Below are positions 33,617 to 44,318 of a stretch of DNA of 64,000 nucleotides, one piece after another; position 1 is the stretch's first letter; each line of letters opens with the position of its first letter. Made by a program: the position numbers and the translations under genes. This DNA is from Megamerina dolium (taxonomy: Eukaryota; Arthropoda; Insecta; Diptera; Megamerinidae), in NCBI GenBank assembly GCA_963854835.1, contig OY978525.1:61380855-61444854 (forward strand). The letters run 5' to 3'. The notes under the pieces were generated by a model, which saw only the letters and a program-made list of their open reading frames with translations, was not told the DNA's origin and searched no databases.

Positions 33617-35086
33617 ATGGAAAAAAATAAACAAAACAACAACAATAATAGTGAAAATACAAAAGAGGAGGTTTTCACACGAAGACCTAAAGTAATGTAC
33701 TCGCCAGTAAAACGGCCGAGTAAAGAACAAACAAGTCGGCTTGAGGCTGAAAAGTCGCCGGCTGTTCGGGTAAATAACCCGGATGAGTGCAACACTCCAT
33801 CTGTGTCAGAGTTGCCGGTAGAGGTCTACTCACCGATAGCAACTACAGGTAGAGGAGATAATGCGATAAAACAAAAAGTAATAAATGAGGAGAACGAACA
33901 GCAGGAAGGTGAGGAAGACCTAACTTCTGCTGATACTCGGAAAAATGATGCATTTGATATCCTGGGCCACAAAATTGCTGAGCTTCAGAGTATGATTGGA
34001 TCGCAAAGGCACATTAACCAGACGGTGCGAGATTTGGTATATAATATTGCAGCCCTTCACGAAGAGGCATCTAAAAGATACTCACATAAGCCCCAAGGCC
34101 CAACCATTATGGAGGCAAAGGGTTCACAGACATCGCCTACAAGACAGCATGACAAAGTCATTATTCAGAAGCAGGAGATGCGAAAAGGAGAAGTGAGGGC
34201 GAAAGAACTTGAAATGGAGACGACACAGAAACCAAAACAACAGAGTAAGGAGGACTGGCAGCCCGTTATAAAGAAGGGAACAAACAAGCCACCACCAAAG
34301 AAAGGACTTCCTTTAGAAAATAAAGGGAAAGTAGTTCCAAAGCGTATCCGTGCTCGACCCGAAGCTATAGTCATAACTAAAACCGGGGACTTATCATACG
34401 CTGATATATTAAAAAAACTGAAGGCCAATCCAGATTTTAAGCAGCTCGGCGAAGAGGTTAATAAAATCAAAAAGACCTCTAAAGGTGAAATATTGTTGGA
34501 GCTAAAAGGCAAGCCAGGCGAGAAAACAGAAAAATATAAGGAAGCGATGGAACAAGCTCTCCAAAAGACAGCTAGCATCAAAACACTGCGACCACATATC
34601 CTTATTGAATGTCGGGATTTAGATGAAATTACTGTGGCGGAAGACATATGCGCCGCAGTGGTGGAGAAATACCCAGAAATAGGACACTTGGACGCAAGTG
34701 CCGTAAAGTCCATGCGAACGACGTGGAATGGTTCGCAAACAGCGCTGATTAGACTCCCTGCAGAAATAGCAAAATCAATATTAAATGGTGAGCGAATCCG
34801 TGTGGGTTGGGTGAATTGCAGGCTACGTGAGTATATAACTCCAACGCGCTGCTTTAAGTGCCTTGGTTTTGGACATATATCAAGGCACTGTAAAAGTACT
34901 ATAGACCGCACAGATGCTTGCATGCGCTGTGGAAACAAAGGCCATCGAGCAAACCTGTGTAAAGCACAGCCCAAATGTGTTATCTGTGAACCAGGAATTA
35001 AAGGTGGAAACGAACACCCTACAGGATGCTATAAATGCCCAGCTTATAAAGCAGCTCTACAAGAAATAAGAAAACGGAATGATTAG
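33617..35086 (+). CDS. ORF1 (Gag-like) protein of the R1-clade LINE
   Basis: The frame is open from 33509, but the ATG at 33617 (MEKNKQNNNNN) looks the better start, giving 489 residues. The N-terminal half is charged and low in complexity (polar, Lys/Glu/Gln rich). The middle (about 280-400) has the conserved ORF1 domain (PEAIVITKTGDLSYADILKK, RPHILIECRDLDEITVAEDI). Three cysteine clusters follow: CFKCLGFGHISRHC, CMRCGNKGHRANLC and CVICEPGIKGGNEHPTGC. This set is usual for R1-clade ORF1, an RNA-binding protein that forms the particle with the element's RNA. It overlaps ORF2 by 8 bases (ATGATTAG). No stop or shift is seen, so it may be functional. Confidence 0.9.
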   Translation: MEKNKQNNNNNSENTKEEVFTRRPKVMYSPVKRPSKEQTSRLEAEKSPAVRVNNPDECNTPSVSELPVEVYSPIATTGRGDNAIKQKVINEENEQQEGEEDLTSADTRKNDAFDILGHKIAELQSMIGSQRHINQTVRDLVYNIAALHEEASKRYSHKPQGPTIMEAKGSQTSPTRQHDKVIIQKQEMRKGEVRAKELEMETTQKPKQQSKEDWQPVIKKGTNKPPPKKGLPLENKGKVVPKRIRARPEAIVITKTGDLSYADILKKLKANPDFKQLGEEVNKIKKTSKGEILLELKGKPGEKTEKYKEAMEQALQKTASIKTLRPHILIECRDLDEITVAEDICAAVVEKYPEIGHLDASAVKSMRTTWNGSQTALIRLPAEIAKSILNGERIRVGWVNCRLREYITPTRCFKCLGFGHISRHCKSTIDRTDACMRCGNKGHRANLCKAQPKCVICEPGIKGGNEHPTGCYKCPAYKAALQEIRKRND

Positions 35087-38078
35087 GTGCATTCAGATAA
35101 ATCTAAACCACTGTGAAGCAGCACAAGATATCCTCCTGAAAACAATAGCTGAACAACAAATTGACGTTGCACTAATAAGCGAGCAATACAAAAATCTAGT
35201 AAATAATGGAAAGTGGTTAAGCGACATGAGCAGTAAAGCAGCGATATGGACCTGCGGCAATCTGCCTTTTGAACGCAAAAGTAGCACCCAACATGTAGGC
35301 TTTGTCTACGCACAAATTAAAGGAGTACATTTCTACAGTTGCTATGCACCGCCAAGTGCAACAATACAAGAATTCGAAGATATGGTAGACCGATTGGTGA
35401 ATGAAGCGAGAGGGAAATCACCCATAATAATCGGGGGTGACTTTAATGCCTGGGCTACGGAGTGGGGTAGTGTACGCACGAACCGTAGAGGGACTCTAGT
35501 CTTAGAAGCGTTTGCCTGTTTAGACATGGTGGTGCTGAATCATGGTAATGCATTCACCTTCGATAATGGAAGAGGAGGATCAGTTGTGGATATTACATTC
35601 GCAAGCCGTACGTTAGCAAGAGTTATAGAATGGAAAGTGTCGGATGTATATACACATAGCGACCATATGGCTATTGTGTTCAATACGAAACCTACTACAA
35701 GGTTTCAATTACGCAGAACACAAACAAAGGCACAAACAAACGGCTGGAAAGTTAAAAAACTTGATATGGACGCTTTGGAATACGTCCTTAATGATCTGTA
35801 TACAATCGAAGGCAATGCTGAAAAACAAGCAGAGCATGTAATGCGATTACTTGAGAAAGTATGTGACGCAGCAATGCCTCGAAAGGGGAAAAGTAACGGG
35901 AGGGCCCCAGTATACTGGTGGAACCAAGATATAGCTAGCTTACGCTCACAATGTCATAGACACCGCAGAATGCAACAGAGGGGCAGAGGTACAGAACAAT
36001 ATGGGAATTTACAATCGCAGTACAAGGCGACAAGGAAACTGCTACGGAAAGCGATATCCAAGAGCAAAAAGCAGGCATTTCTTAACTTAATTGATGAAGT
36101 GCAAAACAATCCCTGGGGGAGCGCGTACAGGATTGTGATGAATAAAGTTAATAGCAATAATGCTAACTCCCCCATCTGCCCGGCCATTATGTCAAATATC
36201 GTAAATGGCTTATTCCCACAACAGAGCTCGGAAATGGTTGAATCGGAAATCCAAGTTGATATAGACACAATTCCATCTATAACCCCAGACGAAGTTGCCA
36301 CAGCTGCACATAAAATCAAAAATGAGAAAACCCCAGGACTTGATGGTATACCTAACGTCGTACTCAAAACAGCAATTAAAATGAAGCCAGAAGTTTTTGC
36401 GCAACTATACACGGCCTGCTTTAGAGAAGGATCATTTCCACGTCGGTGGAAACGCCAAAGACTTGTCCTAATCCCCAAAGGCGATAAACCACCGGATGAA
36501 CCGTCTTCATATCGTCCACTATGTATGCTGGATACTGCGGGTAAGGTACTAGAGCGGATTATATGCTCTAGACTGGAAAAATACACTGAAGGTGAAACAG
36601 GCCTTTCTGAATGGCAATATGGATTCAGGAAAAAGCGCAGTACTGTCGATGCGATTGAAAAAGTGTGTGAAATTGCAAAAAAAGCAATGGAAGGGAAAAG
36701 ATGGAGAGGGGGCAGTAAAGAATATTGTGCTGTTGTAACCCTAGATATCAAAAATGCTTTTAATTCAGCAAATTGGTCGTATACACTAAATGCTCTTCGA
36801 GGTATCCATGCACCGGCGTACTTGATTCGAATAATTACAAATTATTTTAAAAGTAGAACTTTGTACTATGACACAGAAGAAGGACCAAAGCAGTACAAGG
36901 TGACGGGTGGAGTACCGCAAGGCTCGGTACTGGGACCACTTCTCTGGAACATTATGTACGACGGTATACTTAAAATACAGAAGCCGAAAGGAGTAAATAT
37001 CATTGGGTATGCAGACGATATCGCTATCACGGTAGTTGCAAAAACCCTGCCGGAAGTAAAACGAAACGCTGAAGAAACAATTAAAAGTGTTAAACAGTGG
37101 CTTGAGTTAGCGGGACTAGATCTCGCGGATCATAAAACCGAAGCAGTATTAATGAGTAGCCGGAAGAAGGTAGAGCATATTGATGTGCGTGTTGGTAGCC
37201 ACATCATATCATCCATGCCATACATTAAGTACTTGGGAGTCCTATTGGACCATAGGTTAAATTTTAAAGAACACCTCAAATATGCGGGTGTTAAAGCAGC
37301 AAAAGCAAGTGCGGCACTGTCGAGGCTCATGCCGAATATTGGTGGACCACGTCAACCGATTAGACATCTACTCACAGGTGTCAACACATCGACAGTAATG
37401 TACGCTGCACCCGTATGGGCTACAGCGACTAGTTGTAGCTCTTACATGAGAGGGATAACAGCTGCATACAGATTATCGTCCCTAAGAGTCTGTAGCGCAT
37501 TTCGCACAGTCTCTAATGATGCAGCGAATGTAATCGCGTGCCGGTGTCCTATTGATATCTTAGCGGCCCAAGCGAGGTCAATTCGTGATAATAAAAAACT
37601 ACCGCAGGCTGAGCGGATAGAAGTAGAAAATATAATTAGCCATAGTGAGCGAGTATGGCAATATAGATGGGACGCATCGACTAAAGGGCGGTGGACACAT
37701 ACACTAATACCCAATATAAAAACTTGGATAGACAGGAAACATGGAGAGATACACTACCACCTGACCCAGTTCCTCAGTGGCCATGGATGCTTTAGAGAGT
37801 ATTTGTATAGATGCAAACACGTTGATGACCCGTGGTGCCTATATTGCAAGCACGAAATTGAGAACGCACAACATGTGCTATTGAGGTGCGTCAGGTTTGA
37901 AGGCGAGCGCTCCCAGCTGGAACGGTTAATGCTACGGCCGCTAACACCGGAGGGACTTATCCGATGCATGCTCTCCTCGACAGAAGCATGGAACGCGTCA
38001 GCAGACATCATTACAAGAATGATGCAAAGATTGCGACGTGACGAACAGGCGGCACGTACAAGAAATAGCGGAGAGTGA
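35079..38078 (+). CDS. ORF2 (endonuclease and reverse transcriptase) of the R1-clade LINE
   Basis: 999 residues with no stop. The N-terminal apurinic-type endonuclease has IQINLNHCEAAQDILL, SEQYKNLVNNGKW, GGDFNAWATEWGS and SDHMAIVF. The reverse transcriptase has TPGLDGIPNVVLK, PSSYRPLCMLDTAGKVLERI, VTLDIKNAFNSANW, GGVPQGSVLGPLLW and catalytic YADDIAITV (near residue 644). The C-terminus carries a C-X2-C-X8-H-X4-C cluster (CLYCKHEIENAQHVLLRC) common in this clade. The NLNHCEAAQ and SEQY words point to R1 rather than Jockey or I. Translation would be by restart at the ATGATTAG overlap with ORF1. The protein nicks target DNA and primes reverse transcription there. All catalytic motifs look intact. 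Confidence 0.93.
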   Translation: MIRCIQINLNHCEAAQDILLKTIAEQQIDVALISEQYKNLVNNGKWLSDMSSKAAIWTCGNLPFERKSSTQHVGFVYAQIKGVHFYSCYAPPSATIQEFEDMVDRLVNEARGKSPIIIGGDFNAWATEWGSVRTNRRGTLVLEAFACLDMVVLNHGNAFTFDNGRGGSVVDITFASRTLARVIEWKVSDVYTHSDHMAIVFNTKPTTRFQLRRTQTKAQTNGWKVKKLDMDALEYVLNDLYTIEGNAEKQAEHVMRLLEKVCDAAMPRKGKSNGRAPVYWWNQDIASLRSQCHRHRRMQQRGRGTEQYGNLQSQYKATRKLLRKAISKSKKQAFLNLIDEVQNNPWGSAYRIVMNKVNSNNANSPICPAIMSNIVNGLFPQQSSEMVESEIQVDIDTIPSITPDEVATAAHKIKNEKTPGLDGIPNVVLKTAIKMKPEVFAQLYTACFREGSFPRRWKRQRLVLIPKGDKPPDEPSSYRPLCMLDTAGKVLERIICSRLEKYTEGETGLSEWQYGFRKKRSTVDAIEKVCEIAKKAMEGKRWRGGSKEYCAVVTLDIKNAFNSANWSYTLNALRGIHAPAYLIRIITNYFKSRTLYYDTEEGPKQYKVTGGVPQGSVLGPLLWNIMYDGILKIQKPKGVNIIGYADDIAITVVAKTLPEVKRNAEETIKSVKQWLELAGLDLADHKTEAVLMSSRKKVEHIDVRVGSHIISSMPYIKYLGVLLDHRLNFKEHLKYAGVKAAKASAALSRLMPNIGGPRQPIRHLLTGVNTSTVMYAAPVWATATSCSSYMRGITAAYRLSSLRVCSAFRTVSNDAANVIACRCPIDILAAQARSIRDNKKLPQAERIEVENIISHSERVWQYRWDASTKGRWTHTLIPNIKTWIDRKHGEIHYHLTQFLSGHGCFREYLYRCKHVDDPWCLYCKHEIENAQHVLLRCVRFEGERSQLERLMLRPLTPEGLIRCMLSSTEAWNASADIITRMMQRLRRDEQAARTRNSGE

Positions 38079-38293
38079 AAACACTCAAATCCTGCCTTGC
38101 GAAGGAATGCCTTGATTGGTGGTACCGCAAGGATGAACAGGACAGTGATATCGGGGGAGGTGGTTTTAGTACGTAGGTACATATCGGGGCATAGCCCCAA
38201 TGTGTGAATCGTGCATGCTGAATAGTACGGGCTACTCAGTATCTATGAAGATTTCCACCTTCCAGCGTATCGAAGCAAAAAAAAAAAAAAAAA
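38079..38293 (+). other. 3' UTR and poly(A) tail of the R1-clade LINE
   Basis: About 200 bases of non-coding sequence, then 17 A residues at 38277-38293. Confidence 0.85.
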
Positions 38294-38569
38294 CACATAT
38301 GTTCCAGTGTGTGGATATCAAAATATACTATTGTTATAGTACTTAGTTTACACTAGTCCAAACACTAATAAATGCTAATTCTCTAATTCTTTCTCCTCTC
38401 TTAGTCGCTGACTCATTAAATGTACTGATACTCATGTTGTGAGCAAAAATGGTATGTGTCTAATTTTCGCCCCTTGGCTCACTACATTATAAAAATATTG
38501 TAGTTGTATATTATATATATTATTATTACTACAATGTTATAACAACACTTAATATATTCTGTATTATAT

Positions 38570-39876
38570 CAGAGACTTTAGGAGTATAGGAATATCCCAC
38601 TGTTAATAGCGTTTTAACAGCAAATCTGGTGATAAAACAATGGCCCCCTTTTCACTCATAACCAAAATTGGTTATAGATACACTGGAAATAGTTGAGAAT
38701 GAGCACTTTCATACATAAACCAACCGCAGCTTTACACAATCAATTTGAGTCGGTATGTCACATATGTAAAATACTTTCATATGTACCTATGTATGTATGA
38801 ATCCGACGATAAAGATTCTATTAATATTGAAATGATAGAGGATAATTCCAAATTATATTTATACAAGAATATGTAACACTATAGTTACTTTTTTGTGAGA
38901 AATTAATGAATATCAACACTTCATTAAAAATATGTAGGTAATAAGGATTAATTAAATTATCATGGAACACGATGTTTTATTAAAATTTAATTTGTTTACA
39001 ATAATTAATTCTTATCAAAATGTTTAGTTATTAGATGAATTTCAATAAGAAGGCAGCTCATATTTGTCTGTTTCTTTCTATTTCACTCTTTTTTCGTTGT
39101 CTACATATTTTATTACGTAAAATATATATGTACACATGCGAAGCAGAATTGTCTTAAATCAATTCCGATAAACATTTTTTTTTTATATTATTTTAAAATA
39201 TAAAAATAAAAAAAAAGTTTATCGGAATTGATTTTAGACACGCCGTATCTTGGAAAAATATACCTAGAATCTCTGGTTGTTTTAGTTTTTCCCATACGAT
39301 TTGTAAGATACTTCGCCATACAAATTCGACCCGCCTTATCATGCATGTGTGAATTTGTTTTGTATATGAAGACAAAATAGAAAATCACAAATTTGATGAG
39401 TATTTTTCTTCCTCATGAAACGAGAGCAAAAGCAACAACAAATACGTGTGTGTGTACCAATGCGAGTGAAATCGACGAAAGCTGAACAAGCACAAAATAA
39501 CAAAATCTTCAAAAATTAAATCGCATGATTGCTGTAATGCCGATCTCGCGTATTTATCAATGAAAAATAGACAATTCTGTATATAATTTAAATTGATCCA
39601 ATATCATTTCAATATTAATAGAATCTTTATCATCTGATTCATTCATACATAGGTACATATGAAAGTATTTATATACATATGTGACATACCGACTCAAATT
39701 GATTGTGTAAAGCTGCGGTTGGTTTACGTATGAAAATCCTCATTCTCAACTATTTCCAGTGTATCTAAAACCAATTTTGGTTTTGAGTGAAAAGGGGGCC
39801 TTTGTTTCATCGCCAGATTTGCTGTTAAAACGCTGTCTATTGACAGTGGGATATTTCTATACTTCTAAAGTCTCTG
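38570..39876. mobile_element. Foldback-type element with ~300-bp inverted repeats
   Basis: 38570-38870 and 39577-39876 are inverted copies, starting CAGAGACTTTAGGAGTATAG at the outer ends. Shared blocks include AACCAACCGCAGCTTTACAC and its complement. The 700-base interior has no gene but contains a second inverted repeat (39152-39174 / 39217-39239). No target duplication is seen. It is probably a non-autonomous DNA transposon. Confidence 0.82.
39152..39239. repeat. Inner hairpin of the foldback element
   Basis: 23-base arms (TCAATTCCGATAAAC and complement) with one mismatch around a T/A-rich 42-base loop. Confidence 0.85.
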
Positions 39877-40499
39877 CAAAAACCATACATATGTATGTAA
39901 TATTTAAATCATAAAAACAGAAAAGGCTGAAATAAATAACGATGACCTCCTGAAGAGATGATAATGAATTGATGAAGAAGTTGCAATTTCTTCAGAATTT
40001 CTATATTCAAGAACGAGAAAAATTGTAAAATTAGGCTATATAAACTAGAAAACTTCTGAAATTGAGTCAGTGAATATAAGATTGTTTTGGTGCTGAAGTA
40101 AAAATAAGCTTAAAAGTTAAAATAAAAAGGAAGAGTAACAGTAAAAAGTTATTGTAAAAGGTAAAAAGTAAAGAATAAGTGTAAAAGTTAAAGTAATAGT
40201 AGTAACTAAGGTAAAAAGTAAAACTGTAAAAGTTATTATAAAAAAAGTAAAACTAAAAGTAAAGTAGCACAAGTAAAGGTTAAGTGACAAAAGCTATTGT
40301 AAAAAGAAGTTTAGTGACAGTGAGCAATAAAGACTATTAAAATTGAGGGAAATGAGATTTATTTTAAAGGCAGACAAGGAAGAAAATCGAAAGTCCTATA
40401 AAGCAAGATATTTAAGTAAATATTGTGATCTCCGAAAGGAAGACACAACACTCAGTACTTTCTCTATATCTCTCTTCATAAGAATATATACTAGTGATG
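39877..40499. repeat. Low-complexity AAAAGTAAAAGTT-like DNA with a TATA-type motif
   Basis: 40085-40340 is built of imperfect GTAAAAGTTA words. Upstream, GGCTATATAAAC near 40033 and GAAGTTGCAATTTC near 39977 are shared with the minus strand of 44319-45228, which suggests a related LTR. No coding content. Confidence 0.45.
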
Positions 40500-41010
40500 A
40501 GTGATTTTTTATTATCGGTGATTTAATCACCGTGATTGAAAAATCGCAATGGTGATTCCTACTGCTAGTCTACCATAACAATGATTAATGGTCAGAATCG
40601 CTATAGTGATTTTAGATTTAACAGATTTTTGTACTAATATGATATTTCGCTGTTAGTGGTTAGACGTAGCGAATTATGAGTTTTTGGTAAAAGTGCTAAG
40701 TGGTGATTTTTCTATTATCTTCATTCACTGTGAATGAAAATCAGTGTTAACAATAGCTAGTCAACAGGAGTAGCGAATGGTGATTTTTTCCTAACATGGT
40801 GATTTTCTACTAGCACGATATTTTGCTACTAACAGAAGTAGCGAATGGTGGTTTTTTGCTAACATTGTACAAGTGGAGATTTTTCTACTAGCATCATATT
40901 TTGTTGTGAATAAAAATCGCGACTGCTCTAAAAAATCACCCTGATTTAAATCCCAATTACTCTTTTCACTGGCACTTGGCAAAAATCACTATATCGCTAA
41001 ATCACTAAAT
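40500..41010. repeat. Cluster of GGTGATTTTT / AATCACC motifs
   Basis: The word GTGATTTTT or its complement recurs about ten times in both orientations, with short duplicated segments (GTAGCGAATGGTG at about 40772 and 40839). It may be a decayed hAT-type MITE (start TAGTGATGAGTGATTTTT near 40493). No clear ends. Confidence 0.45.
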
Positions 41011-41237
41011 CAAACTATAAAGAAGCAGAAGCTATTGATTTCCTCACGGGTTTCCTGCAACTAATTCAGCATGTTGAAAAATTCAGAAACATATCAATGA
41101 GAGCTTACGTACAAGCGACAACAACAACAATCAACAGGAAGAGAATCGCCATCAAATATAAAAACTCCACGAGAAAAATTTATTATTAGTATATATATTT
41201 ATTTTTATTTTTCATTTATTTTTTATAGTATATTGTT

Positions 41238-41278
41238 ATTATTATATTAATGTTATTTTATAACATTAATATAATAAT
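41238..41278. repeat. Perfect 19-bp hairpin
   Basis: ATTATTATATTAATGTTAT at 41238-41256 and its exact complement at 41260-41278 around a TTT loop. Confidence 0.92.
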
Positions 41279-41302
41279 ATAATAATATAAATAATTTTTT
41301 TG

Positions 41303-41317
41303 AGAGAAAGAAGGGAT
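41303..41317 (+). other. Polypurine tract before family P LTR
   Basis: GAGAGAAAGAAGGGA directly precedes TGTTGCGAGCC, the LTR start. This indicates a 3' LTR on the plus strand, although the coding region upstream is gone. Confidence 0.6.
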
Positions 41318-42030
41318 GTTGCGAGCCAAAATGTGGACATATGCTTACATATTTTGTCACGCGACATATTTCTCACAAATGTAAAATAATTATCTACCCA
41401 TTACAATATTGCTCATAGTCATGAAATGTACAATGTTCATAGTCGTGAAATGCACAATCCATGATATATTTCAAATAATTGTAAAATGCCGGAACATTGA
41501 GTGTGAAAATACTGACAAAGCAATTTCCAACACACAATTCGTAGTTCTGTACTTACGTAAGCATACGAACAATGTTTAGGCATACCATAATAACTACAGT
41601 CACATGGACTACTCCTGTGTTGAGTATTGAAAAGTTACTTTCCCACACAATGAGTACATACATACACAAATTTTGTGTTGATTGATTGTGGATTGTAGGC
41701 TGATATGTGAGTAGATTTGTATGTATGTGGATAGATTTAGGAAAAATTGCATACAAGCTGCTAGCTTACTGAAGTAGTCGCTAGTTGTGAATTGTCCGTG
41801 GACAAGTAATAGTAAATAATAAAATACTTCGATCCTCATGAAGCCCTCCAGTATTAGTGAAATAAATGACTGTCATTTAAAGTAAAGTAAAAAGAAGCAG
41901 ATATAAAATGTATACATAAAATTGCAAGAATAATTAACCCTGTTTTATTTTGACTTCACCAGTGTTATAGTCAAGAAAGAACTCGCAACATTAAGGAGCT
42001 TGGGTTTAGGTGTGAATTTTGTGTGTTACA
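41318..42030 (+). repeat. LTR of gypsy-type family P, complete solo-like copy
   Basis: 713 bases from TGTTGCGAGCC to GTGTGTTACA. It aligns throughout with the palindrome's LTR (28311-29469), including the TATA region near 41747 and the hairpin at 41823-41855. A small 26-base tandem duplication (TCATAGTCATGAAATGTACA) lies at about 41411-41462. Confidence 0.82.
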
Positions 42031-43010
42031 TCCTTGAGTCTGGTCGTTAGCTATTAGTAAGTAATAGTCCAACGTGCCAACCGTCCTTGCGGATCTTTTA
42101 AATTGTGAAGCCACAAAAGGTAATGATAATCCCTTATTCAATGGGTGCCGTAGCTCAGTGGTTAGTGTGTTCGCCTTCTGATCTGTAGATCGTGGTTCAA
42201 TACCCGGCTGATGCATAACAAATTTAATATCGAAAAGATTTTTCTTTCGAACGGTACCCACCTGTCGGCAAGCAATTGGCAATTCTTCCGACAGAAACAA
42301 CTTGCCATGAAAAAGCTTCTAAAAAGAACTCTGTGACAAAGCTCAGAGTGATGTCACAAGTGTTCTGCCGTTCGGAACCGGTTAAAATAAGTAGGTCCCT
42401 TCTAATACTGTCCAAATTTAAGACGCACAACAGTAATGGAAGAGAAGCTCGGCCAATGAGCCCTTTGGGGCTTTAAGTGCCACATATTTATTTTTTTTTT
42501 TTAATCCCTTATTTCGGTGAAGGTACTCCCACAATACAGCCAAACATTCCCGCTCCATTGTTGCGTAATTTCTTTTCGTTTTTGATAACGTACGCCATCC
42601 CAACATCGTGGCCAGACGCATCTTTATGCACCGAATGAATCAACTTTTCCTTTAATTCAGAGAAGGACTGTTTACACCGATCGGACCATCGTTTTTTTTT
42701 TCTTTAATAGTGCCGTGTTGCACACCAGATTATCAGAAAACTGAGGGATACATTTACGATACCACGAGACCATGCCGTACAACCGTAATACTATTCGGAA
42801 GTTGGTATTCAACTATACTTTTTACCATATCGGGATCAACGTGAAGCCCCTGATTATTCACCACGCAACCCAAATATTCCAACTCGTTTCGACAGAACTC
42901 ACATTTTTCTTGGTTGAGCGTCAGCCTTATTCTATTGGATAACTCCATCGGTAACTTTTTGAAGTGAAATAGCATTTTTCCCGAAATATACGGAATGATA
43001 TAAGAATCTT
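42031..43010 (-). pseudogene. Gypsy-type reverse transcriptase/RNase H fragment split by a SINE
   Basis: On the minus strand 42975-42754 has the end of a reverse transcriptase (LTLNQEKCEFCRNELEYLGC, GLHVDPDMVKSIVEYQLP). Then come broken RNase H blocks near 42600-42515 (LSKTKRNYATMERECLAVLW) and, beyond the SINE, near 42125-42050 (LKDPQGRLARW, in another frame). The SINE at 42139-42502 sits between the last two pieces with a target duplication, so it inserted into this fragment. Confidence 0.75.
42139..42502 (+). mobile_element. Full-length tRNA-derived SINE with 11-bp target duplication
   Basis: The head reads GTAGCTCAGTGGTTAGTG (A box TAGCTCAGTGG) and GTGGTTCAATACCCGGCT (B box GGTTCAATACC), the two internal RNA polymerase III promoter boxes. 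The body contains GGTACCCACCTGTCGGCAAG and GCCCTTTGGGGCTTTAAG, and the tail is T-rich. AATCCCTTATT at 42128-42138 and 42503-42513 is the target duplication. This is the best example of the family here. Confidence 0.95.
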
Positions 43011-43399
43011 AGTTACGCGATTCAACTTATAGAAGTCTACTTTCATATGTGCAGGCCCAAAACTCATTGACGGTTACGACCGGGGTTGGAAATCAGGGCT
43101 CCGGAGGAAGCAAGTTACTGGTTGAAGGGGACAACCTGCCTCTTGCACCTCTTCATCAGGCTCTCCTATGACTCTTTCGCAGGAGAACCATTTTGCCTGG
43201 TGGTGGTGGTGGCGATGCGCCTGGTCTGGGGATAGGAGGGGAGATTTGGTTCTATTCCGTGCGGTGCAGGTAACTCCTGAAAATCTCGGTCTAGTTTCTG
43301 AGGGTACTCCTTTAGTCTCTTTATGGTTAGGCAACATTGGCGTTTGGTTAATCTATGCTAAAGTATGGAAAGTGCCATAGTACCAACGGACGTTATATC

Positions 43400-44318
43400 A
43401 GCAGCGACTGCCAGAGTAGGCTTGCCCAAAAGAAATGAAATGAATGAGGCAAAAACGTAACCAACCTGTCAAGGCTGCGAAAATTGTATACGGGGAACAG
43501 GATGTCGCAATGGTATAAACTCCTGCTGACGCCAGTGCGATACCTCAGGCCAATGCCACGGTGGTCGTAGCCAGTGCAATTAGGTCTATGTTCTGTGCTC
43601 CTTTACTACGGTTGGAGAAATTGGCAAAAGGAACAGGTCGGATGATGATTCGTTTGGTCTGGTCAATATGTCCGATGATGCTACGACTACCGCTCTCACA
43701 CGAAAGAGCAAGCCTAAGAGGAGGAAAGCCAATAAGCCGAAATCCTCAGATGCTGGATCTGGACTGTTGGGAAATGCGACTAGCTGCCATGAGTGAATAC
43801 TGGAGAAAAAGGATAACTCCCGCGGGCAGACTCGAAAGACTGGTAACCATGACTGTTAGGTTAATGGCTGCTACGGCGCAAGCATAGCATTTGCTTGTGT
43901 TGGCAAAGTTCCATCCAGTGGGACATCTCATACCGCTGCTGCTTCAGGCTGAGCTCGTGAGGTTGGTGATAAGCCTTCGAATGCCAGCAGTGGTTCACCA
44001 GATCCGTTGAGCTACGTACAAACCGCTACGAGTGCATTGACTGTTGATATCAGTGGAGACGATGAGCAAAGTCTTTGGTCTCAAGCGCAGACAGACTTTA
44101 TTGACAGCCAGTTCTGGAATGCTAGGGGGTCCTCGGAGGCCCCTACTTTTGAGACGTTGAGGGTGGAGCACGGTACCATTCTGGTGCAATCGGCTACTGC
44201 CCTATTGTATAGTAGGCATGCCAAACTGCAGACAAACCCTCAAATAATTCGAATACAAGAACCATGGGTGCATGCAAAGCGCTTATGTGGCTTAGGAGAT
44301 ATTAAGTGGTGCTCCATC
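43400..44318 (+). pseudogene. LOA-like LINE ORF1 end and ORF2 start, frame-broken
   Basis: 43690-44215 in changing frames reads TRKSKPKRRKANKPK, LSYVQTATSALTVDISGDD and WSQAQTDFIDSQFWNARGSS, an ORF1 C-terminal domain of the LOA/R1 kind. 44222-44305 reads KLQTNPQIIRIQEPWVHAKR and LCGLGDIK, the beginning of an endonuclease (the QEPWV block). The order and short spacing fit an ORF1-ORF2 junction. Confidence 0.65.

Larger units (their letters stand above)
31893..38306 (+). mobile_element. R1-clade LINE, nearly intact, with candidate 14-bp target duplication
   Basis: ORF1 and ORF2 overlap, a 3' UTR ends in an A-run (38277-38293), and ACACATATGTTCCA occurs at 31893-31906 and again right after the A-run at 38293-38306. 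If these are the target duplications the element is about 6.4 kb with a 1.6-kb 5' UTR that contains a TG-rich simple-sequence region (32510-33200). The target duplication word is microsatellite-like, so the 5' boundary is provisional. Confidence 0.8.

Noticed and set aside
42145..42215. tRNA gene
   Set aside because: A and B boxes are present, but the segment is the head of a repeated SINE with target duplications and has no clean anticodon arm.
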